This document shows, piece after piece, positions 45,344 through 57,769 of a stretch of DNA of 64,000 bases. Origin of the DNA: Rhizoctonia solani (lineage: Eukaryota > Basidiomycota > Agaricomycetes > Cantharellales > Ceratobasidiaceae); assembly GCF_016906535.1 (NCBI RefSeq), contig NC_057382.1, positions 2,046,001 to 2,110,000 on the forward strand. The letters are read 5' to 3'. Under the pieces are notes generated by a model, which was not told the origin of the DNA, did not search any database, and saw nothing but the letters and a program-made list of their open reading frames with translations. The stretch's first letter is position 1, and every line of letters starts with the position of its first letter. Made by a program: the position numbers and the translations under genes.

Positions 45344-48300
45344 TCATGTTCGAGCAGCATAATACCTCTCAAAAAACTCTTTATGGGCCCTCTCCTCCAC
45401 AGGTAGCTTCCAATCGTTCTCATTGGGTGCCATGTATCGCACCTTGACTTCGCCTCCTCTCCTTTGAAGCTCTTCCAAATGCTCGTACCTCCCCACACCA
45501 GTGGGAATCCCAACGATGGCATCTCCTTCGATAGCTGCCAGCCAGGAGTATACTCCAAAGTCTCGCCGTGGGAGTCCGAGAGGTAAACGAGGTACAAAAA
45601 TAGCGACTATGTATCCCAGGAGCAACATCACTATAATTCTGCATTAGTTTCGCTCAAAAGTCAAAAGTCAAAAAAACGTACCAAGCAGTGAAATACTTAA
45701 CCCGAGTTTTGAGATACGAATATAGGCAACTGTTTTGTCCGGGTAATTTCGCGCTAGAATTGGTTGGCTACCTGCCAAATAAGGTAGCTTTATTCCCCCA
45801 GGTCAGTTTATGGCCAGACGAAATGTGGCGATTATGAAACTTACCAGATGCTGAGCATCCGATTTGGCAATCGCATTCGCTACCCTTTCCGCGTCCAGTT
45901 TTGTGTACCCGAGTGGGCCGGTGCCGTCTGTAAACGAACGACCTATTCCCAGTTCAACTAGTTCCTCTTCGATCAGGCGGACCAAAACTCACAGTTGGAT
46001 TGGGAACATAGGCAAAATCGCGACCGTTATCCTTCAACATCACGTTTCGCGAGTTGTCATGTGCAGCTCCAAAGGCAGCGAATTTTCCGGCTGAAGAGAT
46101 CCCAGATTGGGTGCCATCTTCCGAGGTAGTGGTATTCTGCCGAGTGTAAACGGGCGCGTTCAGGTCCATCCCTTTATGCAGTATACGAAGTGTTGTGGGG
46201 TTTCCAGCGGTCTTTTAGTTCGAGTTAGCCACTGATTGGAATAGATTGGGGTAAACATACCGAGTTGTAAGCCTCGACGACCCAGCTTCGAATTTCCTCA
46301 ACACAAATGGCAACATCATACCCAACTCGCCCACTAGGCCACAATACGTCAGGTGTAGCATAAGCTCCAAAGCTCGAATTGGGCGCGTAATCCTCGTGAA
46401 GTCGGTGAGTACAATTTCAAGTTGGAGCCAACCGGTGCCTTGAGACCCATTCGAGAAAGGTGCCGATTTGAACGAGTGGGCCACACCGTTTTGCCACCAT
46501 TTTGCTACAAATGGGGTAATTTCAGTACGAGGAACAAGTGAGATTATAGAAGTCGCCCGCTTACAAGTTACGGCGATCTCGGCTTCTACGATTCCTTGAG
46601 GCATAGGATCTCCAGGCTCTAGCAGAGCGCTCAAGTTTACAGGTGGAATCTGCGGATATGCGATATCCATCGACTGAAACAAAGAATAAAGCGCAGTCTT
46701 AGGGACGTAGAGATACGTCATGTTGTTTACCTCCGAGACAGGGGTCCTTGAAGAACACAATCAGAAATTAAGAACAAGATATGTATGCGTCAATTTGATG
46801 CTCACAGGTACCGATCCAGTCCTTCCAAAACCTGGCAACCGACGCGAATACCCCATTTTGGCCATCTGACGATTCCCCCGGTCGCATCTCGCCCAGAGTC
46901 TCGACCCTCTCTCAGTCTACCGACCAGGTCCGTACCCTCTTCATCAAACGTCCCGAACCCGACCCCACTAGGCAATAGCTGATCTGCATAAGTTTCCGCA
47001 ATGTGAATCGTATCAGTCACATTGTGGGCGGCATGTGGGATATGTTCCGTTCGTGGGATTTGGAATGTTCGGCCCATGGGGAGTAGACCAACCGAGGAAA
47101 ACGGAATTAAAGACCATGTGAAGTTGAAGTTCTATCATTGTTGGGTTCAGGGGTGACGCTGATAGAAGGCGAAAATCAGAGTCACGTACAGAATAAGCCG
47201 CTTTGCTTAATGCGTCGGCTCTTTGTACATCTTCGGTAGACAAGTCACCTGCGACCATCGTTTCGACGTATCGATCAAGTTGCCTCTGCTTTTCCTATGA
47301 GATTTAGCCGGATAAAACAGTAAAGATACTTGCCTCTTGCTTGGTATATATATCCACAATCCTTCCAAATACAAAGACGAGACAAGCCGATAAAATGGCG
47401 ACGAACAAGAATATTATGATGGTCAGGGTCCATGGTTTACGACTAACCAAATCGTCAGTGGTGCGGAATATGGGAGATGTGGAAAAACGTGCTCGTAGTT
47501 GCGCCTGTGAGTCCTCCTTGTGCCCTTGTGTTTGAATGTTCGGCGGAATAAGAGCCGTATGGCAGACCAAGGGCTTGTCGGATTCGCAGCGAAAGCGTTC
47601 AACTGTTCTAGTGTAACACCCCCATCTGGGTGCATGGATTCGTGGATAACAGTCGCCCATACTATGACGTAAGAGTTAGACAAGGAATCAAGCCGCCGAG
47701 CCCAAGGTGAACGGTAAGATCAGGCCGATCAGTCGGTAGCGAGGAACAGCTTTCCAAATCGAGTGTGGAGAGTGGGATGGCCGAAACATGGTGCTTACCG
47801 GTTGCATCAATGCCCCGTCGAGACAATCTGATCAGGTTGTACCCAATTGTGAATCCGACCACTCCAGTAACTGCACCCACTATGGCTCGAGCCCAAAACA
47901 ACGCAAGTCCTGACGCTGCTGTGACAGCCAGTATACGATCGGGAAGGCTGCAACGCTGTTGTAAAGTCAGGAAACGGCTTCGATAGAGCTCTGACACGAC
48001 TCGGGCTAACCAGAGGGCAGTGTGTATGACCAGAGGCCACACAGGTGTGGGCTCAAAATGGGACATGAACCCTCCAAAGCTAATTGTCCATGGGATGTCC
48101 GGTACGACATTGGGTGTAATAGGAACAGTGGGCAATTGTGTCGCGAGTGATGCTCGCCGTTTTGGTGTTGGCGGCCTGAGAAGAGGGAATGACTATAGAC
48201 ATAGTTTGTTTAGCTTCTCAAATGAAAATTTACTGGGTATTTCAACTCACGTCCTCGCTCGTCCCTGGCGTTTTTTTAATCGCGTCCTGATAACCGAGTT

Positions 48301-48496
48301 TAGATGGGTCAAACGATGACGGTGGAGGTGAGCTAAGGTCTTCTCGCGACTGTGCGAGTGGGCTTTCGACAATGATAGGTCTGTATGTACTCGAATAGGA
48401 AGTATTTCGACTAGGTGCAAGAGTGGGTAAAGGTCGGGGGCCTGACGGCCTTCGAGCTGGTGGGACAAACGCCTCGACGATGATCGGCGCGTCCAT
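45344..48496 (-). CDS. Large multi-exon membrane protein of unknown function
   Basis: The N-terminus (48496) is proline-rich and cytosolic in look: MDAPIIVEAFVPPARRPSGP, with PIIVESPLAQSREDLSSPPP. It is followed by exons coding DIPWTISFGGFMSHFEP, VIHTALWLARVVSELYRSRF, hydrophobic LALFWARAIVGAVTGVVGFT, then a helix LTIIIFLFVAILSACLVFVF, a large probably extracellular region with several NxS/T sites (INLSALLEP-like and SNGSQGTGW segments), and near the end a helix MLLLGYIVAIFVPRLPLGLP followed by a cytosolic tail DFGVYSWLAAIEGDAIVGIP to the stop at 45344. At least eight exons with short introns. No catalytic motif is recognised. The layout (Pro-rich tail, helices, big loop, helix, conserved tail) resembles large hypothetical membrane proteins common in Agaricomycetes. 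I did not fix every exon boundary. Confidence 0.58.
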
Positions 48497-48709
48497 AGGG
48501 GAATTGACGGGGGCTACTCGGGGATCCCCTCATCGGGCTATACATACCTTAAGTTCTGTCCTCTGGCGCTTATCGTCCTCCCCGCCTGGAAGTTCATCAA
48601 AGTTCCGAGCTTCGTTAGGGACCAGAAGCTCTAGGCACAAGCCTATGAAATGTAATCATGATTACTCTCGGTATGACAACGAGGCTGTGCAATACTCAGT
48701 CTATTTCGT

Positions 48710-50599
48710 TTACAACGTCAACTTGCCCTTGGATTGGCCCGCGCCAAGTGTCTGCCACCACTTGGAACCTGCTTGGTCGGCGCTACCACGTTCAACTCTT
48801 TCTTTTCCCGTCTTACGCGCCCGGGGTTTGATTATCGTCCCCAGACCAGAGCTAACACCCTTCCTGCCCCCGCCTGGAAATTCTCCAGCGCTATCCCGGC
48901 GTTTGCGTTTTGCGCTGCCCTCTTGCGCTTGATCCATGTCCTCACCCGTCGCAAGACTCCCAGATTCGGCCTCGTTGCCCGAGGTGGTCCTTCCTCGCTT
49001 AACGTAAGATACAGGCAAGGATGCGTCCCATGCACGTTTATGCAATTGATATATTGCCATGGCCGCTCGTGCGTCCGTAACCTGCGGGGGATACCATATT
49101 AGTAAAATCCACTTGGGATCGATTTAATGAGGAAAAACAGGAACAGGGTCGGAATAAGTTCCAAGGGGGTGGCGTCATCAGGTGACAGTGCATTTAACGA
49201 TCTTGTGCGCCATAGGGCCTGGATCGAGAATCCGGTGACAGCGCTGCGGCCAAGCACGGCTCGGACTGGAGCAAACATTTCGGAGCCGAAGGTATAGTAC
49301 CCCACACCCACACGTAGTGAACAGAATTGGAGCCGATCGACGGGACAGAAAAATGATAGGCACGGGAAACGTGGGAGTCATTTATGGACGAGAAAGGAAT
49401 ATGCGCAGTGATCAAGATAAGGCAAGGATGTGGTCGGGTATAGCCAATCCACCGACCCCGGTGAGTCTGGACTCCGGTCTTCCAACAAGGAGATCCCAAG
49501 TAGAAACTAAGGACAGAAATAACGCACACTGCTATGCTCTCCGGCCTGAATATCCAAACCCAACTCCTCCTTCACGAGTCTCTTCAACCCAATTCGGGGG
49601 CTCCTGTACTTTTCCCATAAAGTCTTCTCCCCTTCGCCTTCTTTCCCCTTCCCTTTGCCTTTCCCGGGGTTAGGTTTTCGACCAGCATAGACCTGAGTGT
49701 CTCGAATTCGTGCGGCTGGGTGACTTAAGAGTAGGGCAGTGAGGTCGTTGTGCAAGGCATGGCCAACTAATATTCTGTCTGCGGATGAAAGAAGTGTCGC
49801 TATCCGCGCTTGGACTTCAGAGAATGGTTTCGCTGATGGTTATAAAATTTGATCGGATTGACGTTTATAATTTAACGCAGATAGTAAATTTCAAAGGGAT
49901 CAAAGGTAAGCAAGTGACCCGCACGGTAACAGGAAAACAAACCATTTATCATGTCCTTTGGCCTAACACCGCTCACTTGCGTCCTATAGTCCGTTACACG
50001 TTCTCGTTGCAAGACAAACTACGCCCCTCTTTACTCAGTGGTCGGTTAGCCATTTAGTGGTGGGACATACCTCATCCAAGACGACTCGTCCCTGAAAATC
50101 AACAATACTGGCTCGTGCAAGAGATGATTCGGAGCCGTTTTCGCCCACACCAACCATTTCACAGTCGATGGCGATGTACCTGCCGGGTCTATGGACGAAC
50201 CATGGTCAGAAATGAATAGACGCCAGCATTTAAAGTAGAGCAAAACTCACTCTCCAACCAGATCTTCCCCGGCAACTCCCTTTCCTAACACCAGGTCCTG
50301 TAACGACTTGACCTCTTCGCTAAATATTTTTGAACTACCCGTCACTACATCTGGGATAGGATTTGTCGGCACACTTCCCCGAGGAAACGAAGCAGATGAC
50401 GGAGAGGGCTGGGTCTTGGCAGGTTGTCTACTTATCGAAGATCCTTTTGAAGTAGTCGGAAGTTTCTAGCTACAATTTTTAATACCATGGTACACTACGT
50501 TTACATAGCTAGACTCACCTTTTTTAATGCTAACCAATTTGAACCTGGAGCTATGCTCGCACCAGGTTTCTTCTTTTCCGTAGATTTCGGTTTTGGCAT
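48710..50599 (-). CDS. REX4: RNA exonuclease 4 (REX4), DEDDh 3'-5' exoribonuclease
   Basis: Nucleolar exonuclease for pre-rRNA processing. The start at 50599 gives MPKPKSTEKKKPGASIAPGS (exon 1 50519-50599). Exon 2 from 50465 is a Ser/Pro linker. Then Exo I in YIAIDCEMVGVGENG (Asp and Glu metal ligands), RERVTDYRTQVSGVRP, Exo II in RILVGHALHNDLTALLLSHP (central Asp), and Exo III HSSVTDARAAMAIYQLHKRA (His and Asp), completing the DEDDh set. The C-terminal region is basic with putative nuclear signals (SAKRKRRDSAGE, KPRARKTGKERVE), ending GKLTL at 48710. All exon phases are consistent. The intron 49082-49527 is 446 nt, about ten times longer than the others, and falls between the Ser and Val of the Exo III motif. 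Same strand as its neighbours, but no operon is implied in a fungus. Confidence 0.9.
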
Positions 50600-51322
50600 T
50601 TTCAATGTGATTCGAAATGTCTTTTGTTGGTCAAATTATACGGCGTTGAAGCAGGTAGGAGGGTAGTCGTGCTTGAGGTGTCGAGCGCCTCGTGTGGTCG
50701 ATCGAAATTCTGGTCTTGGGAGTCACGTGAGTGTCTGGTTCTAGGTCCCACTTCCAAAGCCTGGAACACAACCTCTATCATGTACAGATAGCATACCAGT
50801 CAATTGATAGTATTGAGTGAGCCAATTGTTGCCGCTCTCCAAACATGTTAGCCGTATGCTGCTCGTAAATTAACTCGGCCCAGGTAATAGTTCTAAATTC
50901 CAAATTCATCAATTAGTATTCAGGCTACGATGTCTTCGTTTGTATATGCGGTGATATCCACCGTCATAAGCAGCAAAAAAAATGTGCCCTCACCAGGGAT
51001 CGAACCTAGGACCTCATCATTACTAGTGATGCGCTCTACCACTGAGCCATAAGGGCGGATGATGATAATTGACAAAACAAGTATACAAACAGTCTACAGC
51101 TACTTTGAGGAAAGTACCGAGCTTCTCTTTAGATAAATATTTAGAGGAGCTCTTCGTGTGATCATTTTTTTACTTGTCTGGTCCGCTGCTTACTCTCAAT
51201 CGCATGGGTAGTTTCAATAGACCATATCCTATTCAGGAAATTATATCACGTGAATCAAGAGAATTAATCTGCGCCTTATGCGAGCATTATTCGATTAGAG
51301 AAGATCTCTCCCAAATTCACTT
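50600..51322. other. Intergenic with tRNA-Thr
   Basis: Promoter of REX4 and 3' flank of the M20 peptidase gene, plus the tRNA-Thr at 50985-51056. Nothing else supported. Confidence 0.5.
50985..51056 (-). tRNA. tRNA-Thr (AGT), second identical copy
   Basis: Same 72 nt as 11777-11848, including all stems and anticodon AGT, again on the minus strand. The identity ends abruptly a few bases outside the gene (ATG on the left, GG versus TG on the right), so the two copies share only the tRNA unit. Confidence 0.93.
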
Positions 51323-53134
51323 TTAATCTGCACATTGTTTATGAATCTTATTTAAAAAAAATACTGAAATCTCGCTATCACCTACTGTCGATAGAAATTC
51401 CTCATCCAGGAGGGCACGAAGTCCCAGTGTCGCCAAGCCCTTCGAGACAATAATAGCACGTTCATGCGCTTCTTGCGTACGAGCAGCGGCTGTAAACTCT
51501 GGAGTATGGTTACCTCCATTCGGTACAGTAGAAAGTGCTTTTTTTATTTGTTACTAGAGAAAATACGCTGTGAACATCAAACGAACTTACCAAACATTGG
51601 ATGTAAAGCTGGTAATTCTACGTGAAAGAGAGTCAGAACCTTGACGAAAAAAGGGAAATCGCACCCATACCGTACGTAACACTACCCTATTATCCTCGGG
51701 TTAGAAAAAACTTTGGATTTGGCCCAGGATTACTCACAAAGTCCGTTGATCCACCAATCGAGCCCTCAGAACTGAATGGATGGTCATATCTGTCTGTCAT
51801 GATTGCACCCAGTTCGTGTGCTAAAATCTCGTTGACTCGAACATCTTTCATGCCTTCTTTCTCGGTAACGGTCATTGTACAGGAGGTTGCATGCGCAGCA
51901 GCCCTTGATCAAACAAGTCAGTGTCTCATACGATACCTAACAGAACTCACTTGCTCAAAGCATCTGTTGACTCTTGCACGTAGCGCCACGACCTCACTCC
52001 AAGTTGGAGCTCGAACAGTGTAACGCATTTTTGCATAGTTGGGGATGACTAGTGAAAATATTGTTCATGTAGGTCTCGCGTGTTCTTTCGTAATGGTCTG
52101 CTCACCGTTTGATGCCCAGTCACGTCCTTCAATAATCCCGTGAACTCGAGCAGTAGGATGGATTTGTTGGCGCAATGCACTAAGCGCTGTATAAGCAACA
52201 AACGCAGCATCCAAAGCATTCCTTCCTTCCCACGGAGCAGCTCCTACATGAGCACTAATTACCAACAATTAGTCACAGAATATTGAGAATTAACTTGTGC
52301 TTACCCTTGCCCATGATATTCCACTTCAAACGTCTGAAGCGCCAGCGTTGTAGTCGTCTGTACCAGACGATCCCCGCCCGTAATCGGATGTGCCCTGAAG
52401 TTAAGTTGATTGGCTTTGGGAGATTCTGAATACAAAGTGCAGTACTTAACTTACATTAAGCATATGTCCATTTCTTTGTATGCGCCTGCTTTCAGTAAAT
52501 GTACCTTGCCTTCTCCCCTTCTTCGGCTACGATAGGTCAGAAGTGATTCTATTATGGTAGCGATATCACTTTACCGGGTGTACCCAAGAGCACTATCTTC
52601 CCGGGAATTTTATGCTCTTCCATTGCAGCCTTGAGCCCAAGAGCGGTCGTCACGCCTACTATAGCAATTAGGTTGTGTCCACAAGCATGCCCAATACCGG
52701 GAAGTGCATCCATCTCCGAGTTGAGCCCGATTACAGGAAGAGGTTTGCCTGATTCATCGGGTATCACGAACTCCGCCTTCCAGGCGGTGTTGCCTGGGAG
52801 CTGGTCAGCCAGGTACTGACGAGTAACTTGAAACCCTCGCTCCTCGACAAACCGGGTCAACATGTCATGGGCGTATCTTTGTACAATAGTTGAGCACCGA
52901 TGGCAGTGTTGACATGGTGAGATACTCTTACTTGACATCCCACCTTAGTTCCGGATGGTCTGGAACACAGATAGTTAGTTATATATTGAACAAAACCAAA
53001 TGTGAATACAGGATTATCTACAACTTACCGTGAATTTGAAGGCTCAGTTCTCGCAGTGATCCATTTGATTTGTCAATGGCATGGTCGCTTGTATTGGCGG
53101 CTGCGGGCGATGGAAGTTTGTGAGGCATAGTCAT
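51323..53134 (-). CDS. M20-family metallopeptidase (PM20D2/ACY1L2-like)
   Basis: Di-zinc peptidase or amidohydrolase of the M20 family, closest in motifs to peptidase M20 domain-containing protein 2 (beta-alanyl-lysine dipeptidase-like); probably cytosolic. Start [20 protein letters not shown] at 53134; an in-frame upstream extension exists but looks non-coding. Then [40 protein letters not shown] (Asp and His metal ligands), [34 protein letters not shown] (catalytic Glu and Glu ligand), [35 protein letters not shown] (dimerisation domain with the conserved GAxxHA-like region varied to GAHVGAAP), [17 protein letters not shown], and GGSTDFGSVTYELPALHP near the end. [14 protein letters not shown] carries the last His ligand. 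A 16-nt exon at 51671-51686 is needed to join STDF to YELP. Ends about 51323; the last residues could change with another splice. Confidence 0.82.
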
Positions 53135-55112
53135 ATTCTCGGACTCGATTCCCGAGAGCTTTGGTGGGCGAATGACTCGATACGTATCGTGTGGTGGCCA
53201 ACTGGAAGCATGGTGATTTAATATACTAAAGGAACTGGGGATGACATAATAATTTGCCGGTTGCTTCTTTTCCACAACGGTTTGTTTATACTGCTGGTTC
53301 AGACGCACCATACGTTTAGAATACCACACATGATAATGGATACTTTCATCGACCAAGCTCAACATGACATTCTAAGCACATCCTTAGTCAGAGTACCAGT
53401 ACTTTGATTATATATTGTACGCATGTATCCTCCAGCTCAGTTGGCCACAAAATTCACTTGGCCTTGGGCCGGTACAGGGAGAATGGGGAATACTAGCACG
53501 TGGGTAAGAGATACGACCGGGACCGGCGGACGAAGGGGGGTTCCACCAGGGCCGCGCCACTGAGCGAACTGGGTGGGCGGCCAAACTAGGTCATATACGA
53601 GTAGAGGTGTGGGTGAGCGGGACCCGTAGAAAAACGGGGAAACGGGTGAGTGATACTGCAAGCTCGCTGTTGCTCGCAGTATGTGGTATGGATGGAAGGA
53701 ATCGGAGGTCCAAGCGCCGAACTATGGTATTACACTATCTATATCCCCGGCCTGAGCGGCCCAGTATAAGTTTTGCGGCCCCCACGGCTCCGTCGTAAAA
53801 CTCCACAATGCGAGCACTACGAGACAACTGTATCTTGAGATACATGATTTGACCTTTGTTAGACGTTTTAAGATAGAAATCAAGGGCTAATTGATGAGAA
53901 ATTAGGAATTTAGTCTTTGCTCTTTGTCTTTTTGTATTTGTAGAAGTTCAACCTTCCCAAGTGTTGGTATATCATCTTATTACTCATGTAAATCACATTT
54001 TGGCTTATACGACCTGAATATCCAACCAGGCAATTTTGGGCGGGCATGCGATTCTTGCGAAATATTCAGTTGCAATGGCATTTGCAGCTTGCGGTCACGA
54101 GAGAAGAGGAACGGCTTACTTTTTCTTCCCTAACGTATTGTGTTATAGAAGGAATGTTAGACCGGGTGTGGCCCAAGCTTGGCAAATGGTGATCTTTACT
54201 TTAGCGAGTTTCAGGAAATTTACCGTATATGAGATGATCATGGGGGTTGCGATTTCTTCACTGGTGCCACCTTCTGTTCGTAACGTTCATCTCAAACCGG
54301 CTAAGCTTGAGCATCCCTTGTGCCCAGCCGGAATTTGGTGATTGATTTGTCTTCAAATTATCGATATGACCACTATGTGAGCTACGAATACATTTTGGGG
54401 CGCCTCTTGGAGCGGTACTATCATGCTAACTTTGGCAGTGTAGCCGTATACACTGGGCATGACGCTCTTATATATATTTGTAGTTTGTACTAATATGTGT
54501 CTCGGCAAATTTCAAACCGGGCTACCAGCGGCTAGTATGTTCTCCCATCCGAAAATATGAAATTAGATTGCAGGTTACCTCCACTCGCGATCGGTGACAA
54601 AGAGGGATGGGTCCTGTTACGATAGACGTGCGCGTACCTGAGCACTTGGTTCCTATTCGTTTCTCGCATATTCGACTTTCATTTATGACTAAGGCCTGCT
54701 ACGGGTCGTTCAGACCGGTGCCCGAAAGAAGGGACATTTGTCAGTGAGCCCCAATAACGAACTTTTTTGTGATACTTATTGAGCTTTTTTAGACCTATCA
54801 TTGATCCAAGTTGGGAAGTTTCGACCGATCACAATTATTGAGCACAGCAATCTGGTCATGATCACCCAGTCCCCTCCCCCCAAGCGACCGTTGTGAGCTC
54901 CATACACGTTTTCAGTGTGCAACATCGTGAAGGCAACAACCTGAGCAACTTCTGTCAGATCGGGTCTCAATATGACATATTCGATGAGCTCCAAATGTCC
55001 TCGGCGCTCGGGCATCCTTGCGCCATGGAAGCTCTCGCCCATATAAAGGGTGGGGCCAGCGTCCCCATCACTCACCCAGAACCACTGCATTCTAACTCCC
55101 GACGAGAACATC
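53135..55112. other. Intergenic, no gene seen
   Basis: About 2 kb between the divergent M20 and ALDH genes. Several short frames (53.6-54.4 kb) lack family features or splice logic. The ALDH core promoter lies at the right end. Confidence 0.45.
55042..55047 (+). promoter_or_regulatory. TATA box of the aldehyde dehydrogenase gene
   Basis: TATAAA in CCATATAAAGGGTGG, 66 nt before the last base preceding the ATG at 55113, implying a very short 5' UTR. Confidence 0.55.
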
Positions 55113-57115
55113 ATGTCCCAATACACCCACATCATCAACGGCAAGCCCGTCACTTCCCAGACTACCCTCGATGTCCAAAACCCTGCTACTCAGAAGAAAA
55201 TAGCTGAAGTCCCTGTCGCGTCCAAGGAGCAGGCAAGTACACGTGGTGTATCTAGTAGAATACATTTTACTGATTTCTTTTTACCAAAATATATAGCTCG
55301 ACGAGGCCGTTGCTGCCGCCCGCGCTGCCCTTCCGTCATGGTCTGCCAAGTCTCAGGACGAACGCGCACAAGTTCTCGAGCAGATTGCTGGAACTATCGA
55401 GAAGAATATCCCCGAGTACAAGCAAATTCTAGTCTCCGAACAAGGCAAGACCGTAAGTCCAATACGTCACCAACTTCGTCAAATGACCCACTGATGGTTC
55501 AATTGATCAGTTGGCCAACGCCGAATGGGAACTCGGCGGCGCTATCCTTTGGCTACGTGAAACCGCCAAGCTCCGCTTGCCCGAAAAGGTCATCGTTGAC
55601 AATGAGCAAACGAGGATTACTGAACGTCGTGTACCGATCGGGGTGGTGAGTCCAGCATCGGTAAACAAAGCACCTATATTGGGTCTAATGTGTTTGGATA
55701 TGATTAGTGTGCAGGAATCATCCCATGGTTCGTCTCATAAATGAAATGCGTTTCACGCCGTACCTAACTTTCTCATAGGAACTTCCCATTGGCGCTTTGC
55801 ATCTGGAAATTGGGCCCCGCTCTCTTGGCTGGAAATACCCTCGTGCTCAAGCCTTCGCCTTTCACTCCTCTTACCACTCTTCGATTCGTCAAGGACATCC
55901 AAGCGGTTGTCCCTGCAGGCGTTGTTAACATCTTGAGTGGCGATGACAACCTCGGACCTTGGATCACTTCTCACCCAGGCATCGACAAGGTCAGCTTCAC
56001 TGGGTCAAGCGAGACTGGAAAGAAGGTTATGGCAAGTGCGAGCACCAGTCTGAAGCGACTCACCCTTGAGCTCGGTAAGTGTGGAGCCGAAGTATTTCAT
56101 TTCAGCAACTGATATGTTCGGTTTGCATAAAGGCGGAAACGATCCTGCTATCATCCTACCCGATGTAGATGTCGCAAAAGTCGTACCGGATGTGTTCTGG
56201 GCAGCACTCTTTGTGAGTTTGGCGCACTGCGTTTCTTGTGGAGTACTGACTTCTTTGATAGAACAATGGCCAAACATGTTCGTAGTGTGACGCAATGCTT
56301 CTCGAGTATGACTGACTTATTTATTCGACTACCCTTAATAGGCTCCGCTGCGAAGCGTTTGTACGTGCATGAAAAGATCTACGATCAGTTCCGCGAAGAA
56401 CTTGCAAAATTCGCCAAGACCGTCAAGACCGGCAATGGTGCAGACCCCGAGTCTCAGCTCGGCCCTGTTCAAAACCTCATGCAGTATAAGAAGGTACTCT
56501 CATTCTTTGAAGACGTCAAGGCGAACGGCTACAAGTTCCTGACTGGCGGAGACGTAAACCCGAACCCAACCGATGGATTGTTCATCCCTGTCTCATTCGT
56601 CGACAATCCCCCCGAAGAATCGAAGATCGTACGTGAGGAGCCATTCGGGCCTATCGTACCTCTATTGAAATGGAGTGACGAAGCTGATGTCATTAAGCGT
56701 GCTAGTGAGTACCATTTAGAGTCCGTGCGAGGAAAAAGACGCAACGTACTAACGTACCTTTAGATGACACTAACCTCGGTTTGTCCGCTTCTGTCTGGGG
56801 TAAGGACTTGGAGGCCGTTGAGAGGATTGCCAAGCAGATCCAGGCTGGAAGTGAGTGTGCCGATATATATATTCTGACCTGCCTTGTGCTCAAAAACTGT
56901 GTCAGCTGTCTGTATGAACGAACTCGGCCCTGCTACACCATTCTCCGTATGTTCCATTATCATATGCTCCTATTCTGAAACTCGTACTTACAACTACGCA
57001 GGCATTTGGTGGACACAAGGAGTCCGGTATCGGTGTCGAGAACGGCATGAACGGATTGCTCACTTACTCGAACATCCAGACCTTTACGCTCAAGAAGCAG
57101 GTTGCGTTTGCTTAA
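55113..57115 (+). CDS. NAD(P)-dependent aldehyde dehydrogenase
   Basis: Oxidises an aldehyde to its acid; aldehyde dehydrogenase superfamily. Eleven exons: 55113-55232, 55297-55452, 55511-55645, 55708-55727, 55779-56074, 56133-56212, 56262-56277, 56342-56704, 56764-56850, 56906-56946, 57002-57115. They sum to 1428 nt and encode 475 aa without a break. Catalytic features: IIPWNFPLAL (Asn oxyanion residue), LVLKPSPFTP, the nucleotide loop VSFTGSSETGKKV, LTLELGGNDPAIIL (general base Glu), NNGQTCSAAKRLYV (nucleophile Cys), EEPFGPIVPLL, and the C-terminal FGGHKESGIGVENGMNGLL. Intron 1 is GC-AG (GCAAGT). Exons 4 and 7 are only 20 and 16 nt, and the catalytic Cys codon is split T/GC by intron 7. No targeting signal; likely cytosolic. 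The real substrate cannot be told from sequence. Confidence 0.93.
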
Positions 57116-57769
57116 AAAGGAGATCTGGTCGAAAGGAGAGGAATTTTTGTATCTTTAGTGGTCAAGAACAAATAATGGAATTAAAAACTTATTGGTTCAA
57201 TTAGGGGTGCCTTGAACCTTTACTTGGTTTCAGACTCTAGTAAAGCTACATTTCTCAGACGCTCTCGTGCTGCGAAACTGAGTCGAACTCGCTAATTTCA
57301 TGATAGTGTTATATCGAAATTGGTTGTTTCGGAGTTACTGATGATTGTTTACTATACAATCGAAAAAACCAATTGAACTCGGTCATTATGCCTTGAAACC
57401 AACAGCATTGAGCAAAGCGGCACCCGAATCGCTGATATGACTGGGGTGTCATGGTTTGAAATTCCTAAGCCCTTTTCGTATGCCATAGTTCCTACGGAGT
57501 TTGCATCGTGTATAGGAAATTTCGGGTCTTAGTGAATGAATTTGAAGATGTCCACTTTCGTTTGATTATCATCCGAGCTGGCTCGTGAGAAACCAGTCAA
57601 ATAGCCAACGTACCTTTTTTGCATAGGACTTCCCAATAAAGCGGTCACGATCGGACATTTTAGCACATAAGCCCACACTGATATCAATAAGCAAAGGAAA
57701 GTATCATGTATTCTGTGTGTTGGCTAGTATCCTAAGTACACATTCGCCCAACACCTGATAAATTGACTT
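57116..57769. other. Spacer between convergent genes
   Basis: 3' regions of ALDH (+) and the polygalacturonase (-). No gene seen. Confidence 0.5.

Noticed and set aside
51220..51250. Shared CTATTCAGG..TTATAT motif near both 29.3 and 51.2 kb
   Set aside because: About 20 bp of partial match only; could be chance in AT-rich DNA.
54776..55153. 125-codon minus-strand frame upstream of ALDH
   Set aside because: Lies over the ALDH promoter and first exon, lacks known features, and its ATG region is antisense to coding sequence.
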